Shown here: in pieces, positions 57,101 through 64,000 of the stretch
How the letters are laid out: the number at the start of each line of letters is the position of its first letter
How positions within the stretch are numbered: the first letter of the stretch is position 1
NCBI RefSeq assembly: GCF_016595525.1
Contig: NZ_JAENII010000001.1
Coordinates: 372,001-436,000, forward strand
Length of the DNA stretch: 64,000 bases
From: Haloferula rosea
Lineage (GTDB): Bacteria > Verrucomicrobiota > Verrucomicrobiia > Verrucomicrobiales > Akkermansiaceae
Reading direction: 5' to 3'
Translations under genes and position numbers: made by a program
Notes under the pieces: generated by a model
What the model was told of the DNA's origin: nothing
Database searches by the model: none
The model's input: only the letters and a program-made list of their open reading frames with translations

Positions 57101-57685
57101 ATTCGCAGTGTGATCGACCTCGATGCGGGGACGGCGGACATTTATCTGAGCACGGGAAACGGGGCGGAGGAGTTCAAGCAACAGGTCGCGCTCAGTACGC
57201 TGGCGACACGCTGGGATCAGCTCTATCTGGCGGCGCAGAACAACCAGACCGACTGGGGGGCGGATGATGTGGTGGAGATCGCCGAGATGAGCGTGAGGAA
57301 GCTGGACGTGGACACCTACGAGGCATGGGCCGGGCGCACGGATTGGGATGGATCGTCGGCAGTCCTTCCCGAGGAGGATGCGGATGGCGATGGGTGGAGC
57401 AACTTCCTCGAGTTCGCCTTCGGGCGGAGTCCGGTGGCAATCGATCCGGCCGGTTCAGCTCCCCAACTCGGCAATACCCCGCAAGGCCCGGTCTTTGAGG
57501 CAACCCTTGGTGTCGACTCGCTCGACCTGAATTTCATGCTGCAGACCTCCGATGACCTGGCCGACTGGACCACGATGAATGCGGTCCGCCTGCACGGGGA
57601 AGCGGGTGAGACGCTGCGGTTGCCGGTGGGGATCGAGGGATCGGACTCGGGCTTCTTTCGGGTCGAGGTTTCCCCTCTGCGGTGA
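54173..57685 (+). CDS. Multidomain GH10-like glycosidase (xylanase type)
   Basis: The 1170-aa secreted protein has a signal peptide, then a LamG-like domain (about residues 28-220; HHWTFDEGAGGVVADSVGGA ... GTLDDLRYYEG), a cadherin-like domain (about 225-320; GVLANDTETDGDAMSAVLVE), a linker, and a GH10-type catalytic barrel (about 400-770). In the barrel, WDVLNE carries the acid/base E561 and VGTEFEV the nucleophile E675. Substrate contacts include HLLLWPG (usual HTLVWH), which is unusual and lacks the second histidine. After it come a beta-sandwich (LEHFEFEDPADTALGAVAKA), a calcium-loop segment DADGDGWSNFLEFAFGRSP and the terminal module with LADWTTM and GFFRVEV. It should be an endo-acting beta-glycanase; beta-1,4-xylan is typical of GH10 but the changed loop leaves this open. 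Confidence 0.85.
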   Translation: MSRFGPLALALCLWAGLGWVGLPAATLRHHWTFDEGAGGVVADSVGGADLAIRGNATGWTSGRDGGGFAFDGSSFAQTDGNDEVADPAGGVAVAGWFRTAANTSNRSFLFQFEREYEMRIRNGGLQVSFAGSVAGAPTWSGDLDEGLWHHFVAQNDGTTTQLYIDGELVGSRGESLGSLTSESKPSALAAKQNGQRLFAGTLDDLRYYEGTLTLPEIRALAQVSNRPPMAREDAYSGASGTPLVVAAPGVLANDTETDGDAMSAVLVEDVELGSLMLNADGGFVYDPPVDFSGVVSFSYRAEDRDGASSPVSVTLTMLDPSTSLTPDEVARIEGDLGIVLSEQEKLDLASIVKPQVFPGWRNDANQRIEAHRKADLSVEVVDAAGNPVPGAAVRLRMKRNRFHFGGVVTVMDQTDAAGNLSGAGSTAADWERLTKALFNALGCNNALKPRIVSQHEYLPAFFDWAAANELPVRGHLLLWPGTGDVEDMDAPGAVAGVDYGQHLTNAGTSDHASYDVAAAVEAYRTSARTQTDKDALQAIVDAEIEEWAGQWNVSEWDVLNETLSNRLLTDILGDDRMAEWFQLAATHQRSPSTKLFINEFQIASARFVTGSTSYQTRRDAYFERIDRLITDGAPLDGIGFQSRFRFLDEYDPAVVHARIDEFATRYPGLDIVGTEFEVKDDYAFTSGDLVQAYDEATRARVTEEVMTTYFSHDQVTGLSAWDFINPLPDGTTSAHSRALCYYGDGPGGVPGPVVKLNGLVWYYLHRIRYHTDVSGTTGADGKVGFRGFKGDYEVVVSHGENDYTTSHALDADGGLQVELDGVTVVADSVMLEHFEFEDPADTALGAVAKAAGSATFSGATPNLVTNGAGSLEIRQHPTVANQGQGNFLVGGPLEFGGRGSGRYELDFTIAAADLSGGDPNGASFGFGLRDGAAGSPLFLIRLNKTVGGLALSTFIDSTYTQIQSFAGQFELEDSLRIRSVIDLDAGTADIYLSTGNGAEEFKQQVALSTLATRWDQLYLAAQNNQTDWGADDVVEIAEMSVRKLDVDTYEAWAGRTDWDGSSAVLPEEDADGDGWSNFLEFAFGRSPVAIDPAGSAPQLGNTPQGPVFEATLGVDSLDLNFMLQTSDDLADWTTMNAVRLHGEAGETLRLPVGIEGSDSGFFRVEVSPLR

Positions 57686-57751
57686 CCCGGTAGAATCGAT
57701 CCACTCGATGGGGGGATCGACCCGATGGGAGTCCCCAAGGATGATGGAGTG

Positions 57752-57766
57752 GTGCGTTTTCGCGGC
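57752..57766 (+). promoter_or_regulatory. Possible motif-2 site before the last operon
   Basis: GTGCGTTTTCGCGGC resembles the GTGCGTTTCCGCAC palindrome, with an intact left half and changed right half. It lies about 110 bp upstream of the carbohydrate-binding protein gene that opens the operon. Low confidence by itself. Confidence 0.3.
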
Positions 57767-57873
57767 CAAATTCATTCCCAAATCACCGATATGCGAAGTT
57801 GTGAAGCGGGGGACGAGCGGTGAATATCCGAGTGTCGCAGGTGATGAATGCCTGCAATCAACCCCTCAAACCC

Positions 57874-58377
57874 ATGATGAAAAAACTACTCCAGAGTTGT
57901 GCCCTGTTGGGCCTGTGTGCCGGATTTGCCACGGCGGCGGAACCACTGATCAAGAACGGTTCGTTTGAGAAGCCCTTGAATCCTTGGAAGGTATTCTCGA
58001 TCAATGATACGCCTGCCACGGACAAGGCGGTGGCTGACGGGGTGCTGACCCTGACGGCCGCGGATGCAAGTGACAGCCCTGGCAATCGACAGTTGATGCA
58101 GGAGGTGAAGTTGGAGGTGGGGAAGACCTACTCGTTGAGCTTCGACGTGAAGGGAAGCGTGGAGAAGGGAGAGAAGTTCCCCGTGGTGGTGACGACGGGT
58201 CCCGGCAAGTATGCCTACTTCAACCGCATACCTCTGACGGCGGAATGGGCGACCAAGAAACTGCGGATCACACCCAAGGCGACCGACGGTACAAAGCCGA
58301 TGGCGTTGAAGTTTCTGTTCGGTGAATTCAAGGGTGAGATCAGTATTCGCAAGGTCTCGCTCGATCTGGTTGAGTGA
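57874..58377 (+). CDS. Secreted carbohydrate-binding-module protein
   Basis: The 167-aa protein has a signal peptide (KKLLQSCALLGLCAGFATAAE) and one jelly-roll domain starting PLIKNGSFEKPLNPWKVFSI. It has LEVGKTYSLSFDVKGSVEKG and KISIRKVSLDLVE-like ends, a pattern typical of CBM4/9/16/22-type carbohydrate-binding modules. There is no catalytic part, so it probably helps retain the polysaccharide or its fragments in the periplasm. It is the first gene of a tight run with the GH-A glycosidase (gap 19 bp) and three sulfatases. Start: tandem ATGs at 57874 and 57877 lie before the signal peptide; the frame itself opens at 57820. Confidence 0.82.
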   Translation: MMKKLLQSCALLGLCAGFATAAEPLIKNGSFEKPLNPWKVFSINDTPATDKAVADGVLTLTAADASDSPGNRQLMQEVKLEVGKTYSLSFDVKGSVEKGEKFPVVVTTGPGKYAYFNRIPLTAEWATKKLRITPKATDGTKPMALKFLFGEFKGEISIRKVSLDLVE

Positions 58378-58396
58378 ACCAATCCGTCCCTTGAAC

Positions 58397-60628
58397 ATGA
58401 AACCCAAAGCGCTGGCCTTCGGAGCCGCATCGATTCTCGCGGTGTCGGGGGAGCCGGTCCGTGTGGAAATCCCGGAGGAGGTCCGCACGGTCGACCTGGG
58501 GCGGATCCTCGGCGGCAACGTGGCGCTTTGGTATGAGTCCAAGGATCTACACACGCCGCAGCTCGAAGCCCACCTCGACCGATGGAAGCCGGCCTTGCTG
58601 CGTCTTCCGGGTGGTTCGTGGTCGGACGAGATCTATTGGAATGGCAATGGGGTGCGCGACGGTCAGAACTTCGACCTGACCAAGCGCGACGGTCACATGT
58701 GGAAGGTGGATTTTTCGGGCTATGCCCCGGGATTCAGGCTGTCGAAGTCGGATGGAACCCTGTCCGACTTCCACGGGCACGTCGACGTCAAGGCGCTGCA
58801 TGATTATGTGAAAGCGCAGGGAGCCGCTGCGATCGTGACGGTGAATGCCGGCACCGGCACGCCGGAGATGGCGGCCGAGTGGGTGCGCTGGGCGAAGAAG
58901 GAAGGCTACCGGGTGGACTACTGGGAGGTTGGCAACGAACTCGATGGTGAGTGGGAACTCGGCCATGTGGGTCCGGATGGCAAGGTGGTCGATGCGGCCG
59001 AGTATGCCCGCCGATTTGTGGCCTTCGCGAAGGCGATGAAGGTGGTGGATCCGACGATCAAGGTGGGAGGGCCCACGGCTTCGAATGACCAGCTTCCCTT
59101 CGTGGAAGCGGTGATCCGAGAAGGGGGTGAGTTGCTCGATTTTGTGACCTTCCACACCTATCCGGTTCTCGGAGGCGGGAAGTCGGAGGCGGAGAGGTTC
59201 GCCAAAGCGGATGATGTGGGGGCGGCGGTCGAGAAGATCCGTGGATGGATCGCGAAGTATCAGCCGGGCCGCGAGGACGAGATCGAGATCGGGGTGACCG
59301 AATGGCACAAGCAGGTGATGGAGACCCGGCCGACCGTGGATCTGTCGAGTGGTCTGTGGACGGCCGTTTTCGTGGGATCGATGGCCGCGAGCGGGGTCGA
59401 TTTTGCCAATCAGTGGGACTACTTTTCCGATGTCGGTGGTGGGGGCCACGGGCTGTTCGGGAAGCACGGCGAGGGGGCCCGTGCTTCGTTTCATGCGATG
59501 ATGCTGTGGCGTGAGCACATGGGTTCGCAGTGGGCGGACCTTGGCGAACTTCCGAAGGGGGTCGTGGGCTTTGCAACGCTCAAGGAGGGTCGCCCGCGGG
59601 TGATGTTCATCAATACAACGCGCGATGCGGTGGGAATGGATGGGGTGGCGGTTGGCAATGATGTTCTAACAGGAGGCTACAAGGCCTGGTTGTTCTCCCA
59701 GCGGGAGTACTTTTGGAATCCATACGAGCAGCGACCTGAGTGGAGCCATCCGGCTCGTGAGACCGCGATGGATGCTTCGAAGTTCGAGTTGCCACCGTTC
59801 TCGGCCCTGGTGTTGAGCGATGAACCCGCTGAGCGGCAGGATGAGGACCCGGGTCAGCCTGCCTTGGAGATCCTGCTTCCCGATGAAGCTCCTGCAGATC
59901 TGCCGGTCGAAGGCTTCGTCCTTGTCCGCGGTGGCAAGGGTGCGTGGGCGGGAACTTTGGACGAAGTGGAACTGAGTGTGGAAGGAGTAGGCCAGGCGGA
60001 TCGGCAGAAGGTTTCCACCGTGACGTCAGTGGGAACATTCCAGCTGAGTGCGGGTGGAACCGGCCGAGCCACGGTGAAAGTCCGGGCCGGTGGGATGATC
60101 GCCGAGAAGACGATCCACTGGGCGGAAGTCAAGGAGCGCGCCCAGGTGTTCTGGGAATTTGCCGGACAGGAATCGGTTGCCGGTCTTGAGCACGATTACG
60201 GGCTGGGCGTCGACGGTCAGGTGCGGCCAAACCAAACCGTGGCGGTTGCATCCCTCGAGAAGGCGATCGACGAGCCGCAGAAGAACTGTTTGCTGGCGAT
60301 CAAGGAGATGCCGGAGGGCTTGAAGAAGGATCGAGTCGGGGGAGTGACCGGCCTGCTCGGTGGATCCGCCGATCTGAAGACCGATGATCCCCACGCTTTC
60401 GTGCAGGTGGTGGTTCAGAGCAACCTCGATCACTGGATGCCGATCGGAAAGGTGCCGTTGAAGGAACTCGTCGGTGGCTGGAAGTCGCTGTCGATTCCGG
60501 TATCCGACCTCCGCGTGCTTGAATCGATGCACGAGCTCTACGCCGTCCGCTTCCATCTCAAATCCAAGTCTCCGGTCAGTGGTCGCATCTATTTCGACGA
60601 CCTTGGGTTCATCCTTCGTGGCGAATGA
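58397..60628 (+). CDS. Clan GH-A glycoside hydrolase (GH51/GH39-like)
   Basis: The 743-aa protein has a short N-terminal hydrophobic signal (PKALAFGAASILAVSGEP) and a TIM-barrel catalytic domain. The acid/base is E181 in YWEVGNELDGEWE and the nucleophile E302 in IEIGVTEWHKQ. The strand-start motif ALLRLPGGSWSDEIYWNG and LDFVTFHTYPVLGG also fit alpha-L-arabinofuranosidase-like clan GH-A enzymes (GH51/GH39/GH79 neighbourhood). Residues from about 480 on form beta-rich domains ending SPVSGRIYFDDLGFILRG. The exact family and substrate are not clear to me. Its stop overlaps the ATG of the next sulfatase by four bases, which shows translational coupling and common use on one sulfated polysaccharide. 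Confidence 0.82.
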   Translation: MKPKALAFGAASILAVSGEPVRVEIPEEVRTVDLGRILGGNVALWYESKDLHTPQLEAHLDRWKPALLRLPGGSWSDEIYWNGNGVRDGQNFDLTKRDGHMWKVDFSGYAPGFRLSKSDGTLSDFHGHVDVKALHDYVKAQGAAAIVTVNAGTGTPEMAAEWVRWAKKEGYRVDYWEVGNELDGEWELGHVGPDGKVVDAAEYARRFVAFAKAMKVVDPTIKVGGPTASNDQLPFVEAVIREGGELLDFVTFHTYPVLGGGKSEAERFAKADDVGAAVEKIRGWIAKYQPGREDEIEIGVTEWHKQVMETRPTVDLSSGLWTAVFVGSMAASGVDFANQWDYFSDVGGGGHGLFGKHGEGARASFHAMMLWREHMGSQWADLGELPKGVVGFATLKEGRPRVMFINTTRDAVGMDGVAVGNDVLTGGYKAWLFSQREYFWNPYEQRPEWSHPARETAMDASKFELPPFSALVLSDEPAERQDEDPGQPALEILLPDEAPADLPVEGFVLVRGGKGAWAGTLDEVELSVEGVGQADRQKVSTVTSVGTFQLSAGGTGRATVKVRAGGMIAEKTIHWAEVKERAQVFWEFAGQESVAGLEHDYGLGVDGQVRPNQTVAVASLEKAIDEPQKNCLLAIKEMPEGLKKDRVGGVTGLLGGSADLKTDDPHAFVQVVVQSNLDHWMPIGKVPLKELVGGWKSLSIPVSDLRVLESMHELYAVRFHLKSKSPVSGRIYFDDLGFILRGE

Positions 60629-62034
60629 AATTCTTCCTCCTTTTCCTGTTGGCTGGCTCGGTTCTTGCGAAACCGAATGTGGTTCTGTTGCTGATCGATG
60701 ACCTCGGTCGCCAGGATGTCGGATTGCATGGCAGCACCTTTCATCAGACCCCGAACATCGATCGGATGGGCAAGGAGGGGTTGGTGTTCGAGAATGCCTA
60801 CAGCGCCCACCCCCGTTGCGTGCCCTCGAGGTACGGGATCTTTAGTGGAAGGGTGCCAGCCCGGGGAGGGGTTCCGGGCTTTCAGAAAAGTGAGCACGCG
60901 CTTGCTCCCGAGCGTGTGACCTTCGCCGAGGTCATGGCGGATGCCGGCTACGTGACCGGCTACATTGGCAAGTGGCATCTTGGTAAAAAGGGCGGAGGCC
61001 CCGAGACCCAGGGGTTCTCGGACAGCCGGATTGCGGGGGCGGCGGGAGCTCCCCGGAGCTACTTTCATCCCTATCATGTGACACCCGACGGTCGTCATCA
61101 GGAGAAAGAGGACTTTCCCGTCGTCGATGGCGAAAAGGGTGAGTATCTGAATGACCGTCTCACCGACGAGGCCATCGACTTCCTGCGCAAGAATCGCGAA
61201 GCGCCATTCCTGTTGGTGCTTGCCCACTATGCGGTGCACACCCCGTTCCAGGCACCTGATGCTTTGGTGGAGGAGGCGAGGGAGCGCCTCAACGGGAAAC
61301 CCGCCGGAGGCAAGAGCAAGGATCCGGACTTCGAGGCTTCCGACTCGGCGACCGACAAGACCGAGCAGAACAATCCGATCTACGCGGCAATGGTGAAGAG
61401 CATGGACGACAGTGTCGGTCGTGTCCTGAAGGAGCTGGATCAGCTGAACCTCACGGAAGACACCCTGGTCATCCTGACTTCGGATCATGGTGGGCTATCG
61501 ACCCGCGGCGGATCGAGCGGGCGGCCCTTGGCGACGACGAATCGACCCTACCGTCACGGCAAGGGATGGCTCCATGATGGCGGGCTCCGGGTGCCCATGA
61601 TCGTGAAGTGGCCGGGCACGGTGAAGCCGGGATCGACCCCTGTGCAGACACTGGGGACCGATCACTACGCAACGATCGTCGAGGCGGTGGGTTTGAAGGT
61701 GGATGCGGGCGAGGCAAGGGATTCCGTGAGTTATCTGCCGACCCTGAAAGGGGAAGCCCAGCAGAGGCCTCCCATGTTCTTTCACTCGCCGAGAGCGCGT
61801 CCCCAGTCCACGGGAGATCGGAATGCGTCTGCCGTCATCGATGGTGAGTGGAAGCTCATCGAGCACCACGATGGCGGTCCCAAGGAACTCTATCAGCTCG
61901 TGGAGGATCCGTCCGAGTCCACGAATCTCGTGGAGAAGCATCCGGACAAGGCCTCAGAACTCACCGACCTCCTCACCCGGCTGAAAAAGGACGCCGGTGC
62001 CCGCCAGGGCGGGAACAACCCTTTCGACAAGTAA
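60625..62034 (+). CDS. Secreted sulfatase (S1 family)
   Basis: The 469-aa protein has a short signal peptide (FFLLFLLAGSVLA) and the sulfatase fold: PNVVLLLIDDLGRQDVGLHG, active-site C65-VPSR-YGIFSG (a CxPSR core, with YGIF in place of the more common AxLxTG), GYIGKWHLG, and LVILTSDHGGLSTRGGSSGR. Its size is normal for the family. It overlaps the end of the GH-A gene by four bases and is followed 19 bp later by another sulfatase. The neighbouring GH and sulfatases suggest they remove different sulfate groups from one chain in succession. The maturation enzyme is not in the window. Confidence 0.93.
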   Translation: MKFFLLFLLAGSVLAKPNVVLLLIDDLGRQDVGLHGSTFHQTPNIDRMGKEGLVFENAYSAHPRCVPSRYGIFSGRVPARGGVPGFQKSEHALAPERVTFAEVMADAGYVTGYIGKWHLGKKGGGPETQGFSDSRIAGAAGAPRSYFHPYHVTPDGRHQEKEDFPVVDGEKGEYLNDRLTDEAIDFLRKNREAPFLLVLAHYAVHTPFQAPDALVEEARERLNGKPAGGKSKDPDFEASDSATDKTEQNNPIYAAMVKSMDDSVGRVLKELDQLNLTEDTLVILTSDHGGLSTRGGSSGRPLATTNRPYRHGKGWLHDGGLRVPMIVKWPGTVKPGSTPVQTLGTDHYATIVEAVGLKVDAGEARDSVSYLPTLKGEAQQRPPMFFHSPRARPQSTGDRNASAVIDGEWKLIEHHDGGPKELYQLVEDPSESTNLVEKHPDKASELTDLLTRLKKDAGARQGGNNPFDK

Positions 62035-62053
62035 GATCCAATCCATTGAACCC

Positions 62054-63544
62054 ATGATGAAATCCCTTCTTCTGACCGCCCTGATGGCGGCATCGGCTCA
62101 TAGCGCTGAGAAACCCAACGTCCTCTTCATTGCGGTGGATGACCTCAAACCGATGCTCGGTTGCTATGGGGATCCGGTGATCAAGACCCCGCAGATCGAC
62201 CGTCTGGCTTCCCAGGGGACCACCTTCCTCAACGCGCATTGCCAGCAGGCCGTATGCGGCCCGTCCCGTGCGAGCCTGCTTACGGGCCTCCGTCCGGACA
62301 CCACCAAGGTGTGGGACCTGAAGACCCGCCTGCGCGACATGATTCCCGAAGTGGTGACCCTGCCGCAGCACTTCAAGGACCACGGCTACACTTCGATCGG
62401 TTTGGGGAAGACCTTCGACCCGCGCAGTGTGGACGGGATGATGAAGAATGATCCGGCATCCTGGAGCCGGCCGTATGTGAAGACTTCGGAGAACCCGGAG
62501 TCCCAGATGGGATTCGTCGACCCGGAATTTGTGGCTCGCGCTCAGGCGGCCAAAAAAGAGAACCGTGGCAACTGGGACAAGATGAAGCAGGCTCTTGGCG
62601 GAATGCCCGCGGTGGAGATCGACCAGGATGTGTCGGACACCGCTTACGACGACGGCATCTACGCGGAGAAGGCCGTCGAGTTGATTGCTGAGTTGTCGAA
62701 GGACGAGAAGCCCTTCTTACTCGCGGTGGGATTCAAGAAGCCCCACCTGCCGTTTGTGGCGCCGAAGAAGTATGCCGACCTGTATTTGGGGGACGACATT
62801 CGATTGGCGGAATTCCAGAAGATGCCGGAGGGAGCCCCGCAGGTCCACTTTCAGGATTCATGGGAGCTCAAGAATGGCAGCTATGCCGGCTACAAGGAGT
62901 ATCAGGGGAAGGAACTTCCTGAAGCGGACCAGCGCCAGTTGGTGCACGGCTACATGGCGTGTGTCTCCTACATTGATGCTCAAGTCGGAAAGCTTCTCGA
63001 TGCGCTCGACGAGCAGGGAATTGCGGACAACACGATCGTCGTTTTCTGGGGTGATCATGGCTGGCATCTCGGGGACCACGGGATGTGGTGCAAGCACACC
63101 AACTACGAGCAGGCCACCCGCGTGCCGATGATCATTGCCCGCAGGGCGAAGGGCGGGAAGGGAGCGAAGACGATGTCACCGGTCGAGTTCGTCGATATCT
63201 TCCCGACGCTCTGCGACCTCGCAGGGATTCCAAAGCTGAAGGAACTGGAAGGAGTGAGTCTGACCCCGGTGCTTGATGATTCGAAGGCGAAGGTGAAGGA
63301 CTATGCGGTGAGTCAGTATCCTCGCGGCGGTGGTGGCAAAGAGCTGATGGGCTACACCCTCCGAGACGGGCGCTACCGCTACATTCGCTGGATTACCAAG
63401 GGCGATCCTTCGGACATGAAGTTCGAGGAGTTCTATGATTACGAGACCGACCCGCTGGAGAAGCGCAGTCTGATCGATGATCCAGCCGTGGCCGACGAAG
63501 TGAAGCGCTTCCGGGCCGCCACGGACCAGTTCCTCAACTCCTGA
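62054..63544 (+). CDS. Sulfatase, iduronate-2-sulfatase-like
   Basis: The 496-aa protein has a signal peptide (KSLLLTALMAASAHSAE) and the motif PNVLFIAVDDLKPMLGCYGD, active-site C68-GPSR-ASLLTG, and VVFWGDHGWHLGDHGMWCKH. These features place it in the same iduronate-2-sulfatase-like branch as the catalytic part of 50417-53143 (CGPSR, WGDHGFHLGDHG), but here no C-terminal extension is present. Overall similarity suggests the two are paralogues with differing location or specificity. Start: tandem ATGs at 62054/62057 follow the common leader pattern ACCCATGATGAA seen also before 57874. It belongs to the operon from 57874 onward. Confidence 0.93.
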   Translation: MMKSLLLTALMAASAHSAEKPNVLFIAVDDLKPMLGCYGDPVIKTPQIDRLASQGTTFLNAHCQQAVCGPSRASLLTGLRPDTTKVWDLKTRLRDMIPEVVTLPQHFKDHGYTSIGLGKTFDPRSVDGMMKNDPASWSRPYVKTSENPESQMGFVDPEFVARAQAAKKENRGNWDKMKQALGGMPAVEIDQDVSDTAYDDGIYAEKAVELIAELSKDEKPFLLAVGFKKPHLPFVAPKKYADLYLGDDIRLAEFQKMPEGAPQVHFQDSWELKNGSYAGYKEYQGKELPEADQRQLVHGYMACVSYIDAQVGKLLDALDEQGIADNTIVVFWGDHGWHLGDHGMWCKHTNYEQATRVPMIIARRAKGGKGAKTMSPVEFVDIFPTLCDLAGIPKLKELEGVSLTPVLDDSKAKVKDYAVSQYPRGGGGKELMGYTLRDGRYRYIRWITKGDPSDMKFEEFYDYETDPLEKRSLIDDPAVADEVKRFRAATDQFLNS

Positions 63545-63549
63545 GATTG

Positions 63550-64000
63550 ATGAAATTCAAATTCCATTTCCTTCTTCTGGCTGCCGGTAGCCTGGGTTTC
63601 AGCGGCTGTGACAAGCCGGCCGGGGCACCTGCCGAACCGGGTGCGGAAGCAAACGTAGTCCCGTCGGCCGATCAGGTCGATGGGGTGGAACCTGCCAAGG
63701 ATTCGGCCAAGAAGCCCAACATTCTCTTCCTGATTACCGACGACCAGTTCAAGCACCACATGAATTGGATGCCGGAAGGCAAACAGGACAACGGCAAGCC
63801 ACGCAACTTCACCCCCAATACCGATCGCCTTGCGGAGAGCGCGACGATCTTCGATCGGATGTACGTGACTTCGCCGGTGTGCACGCCCAGTCGGTTTGCC
63901 GCGCTGACCGGGATGTATCCAAGCCGATCGAAAGCGCAGAGTTTTCTCGACCGCCAGAAGGAACTGGGTGGTCAGGCTTCAGTGGAGTGGAACACCTTCA
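63550..64000 (+). CDS. Sulfatase lipoprotein, 3' end outside window
   Basis: Starting at the ATG at 63550, five bases after the previous stop, the frame stays open to the window end (150 residues visible). A lipoprotein signal (HFLLLAAGSLGFSGC) is followed by an Ala/Pro/Glu-rich linker, then PNILFLITDDQFKHHMNWMP and the active-site motif C111-TPSR-FAALTG, so it is a sulfatase anchored to a membrane by lipid. The rest of the catalytic domain is not seen. It is the third sulfatase of the operon and the fifth of the window. Confidence 0.9.
   Translation, partial: MKFKFHFLLLAAGSLGFSGCDKPAGAPAEPGAEANVVPSADQVDGVEPAKDSAKKPNILFLITDDQFKHHMNWMPEGKQDNGKPRNFTPNTDRLAESATIFDRMYVTSPVCTPSRFAALTGMYPSRSKAQSFLDRQKELGGQASVEWNTF

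Overview
The window is chromosomal DNA of a GC-rich Gram-negative bacterium, most likely a marine or aquatic member of the Verrucomicrobiota (Verrucomicrobiales type). The signs are two proteins with PEP-CTERM C-termini, five formylglycine sulfatases, LacI/AraC-fusion (XylR-like) regulators, very large secreted beta-propeller proteins, an H-X9-DG prepilin-like protein, and no SusC/SusD pair. No rRNA, transposase, integrase or CRISPR array was seen. There is one tRNA, tRNA-Arg(TCT).

Region 1 (1-18.75 kb) is an envelope and stress island. It holds a BON-domain protein (cut by the window start), two different phospholipase-D type cardiolipin synthases, a DUF202 membrane protein, a BON-MscS mechanosensitive channel, an orphan receiver protein, an ABC1/UbiB-family kinase-like protein, a small acidic lipoprotein, an AI-2E/PerM family membrane protein overlapping a DUF883/YqjD-like anchor protein, a DUF2383 four-helix protein and an NhaR-like LysR regulator. 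Divergent from the regulator is a translationally coupled heme oxygenase-bacteriophytochrome kinase pair. An L,D-transpeptidase lipoprotein, an App1-type lipid phosphatase and a 58-aa entericidin-like lipoprotein follow. Together they suggest light- and stress-responsive remodelling of the membrane and wall.

Region 2 (19-34.5 kb) is the first polysaccharide-use block: PEP-CTERM protein, sulfatase, a 1434-aa PhoD-like metallophosphatase, a secreted beta-structure protein with a prepilin-like partner, an MFS transporter, a XylR-like regulator, a GH110-type alpha-1,3-galactosidase and a second beta-helix lipoprotein. Three intergenic sites share a 43-bp element with GTTCAG half-sites repeated exactly 21 bp apart. 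This looks like an AraC-family operator and defines a candidate regulon.

Region 3 (34.8-64 kb) is the second block: an outer-membrane barrel, a 3446-aa multi-propeller protein, a small membrane protein, a GPH-type sugar symporter, a second XylR-like regulator, a sulfatase fused to adhesive domains, a PEP-CTERM protein, a LamG/cadherin/GH10-like enzyme, and a tight operon of carbohydrate-binding protein, clan GH-A glycosidase and three sulfatases. The last sulfatase runs off the window. A different palindromic motif (GTGCGTTTCCGCAC type) lies in several promoters here.

The likely overall job is use of sulfated algal polysaccharides. GH110 plus sulfatases hints at carrageenan-like galactans and the GH10-like enzyme at a xylan component; both substrates are inferred. 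Start codons were often moved inward from the longest open frame when a signal peptide, lipobox or domain start made that more plausible.
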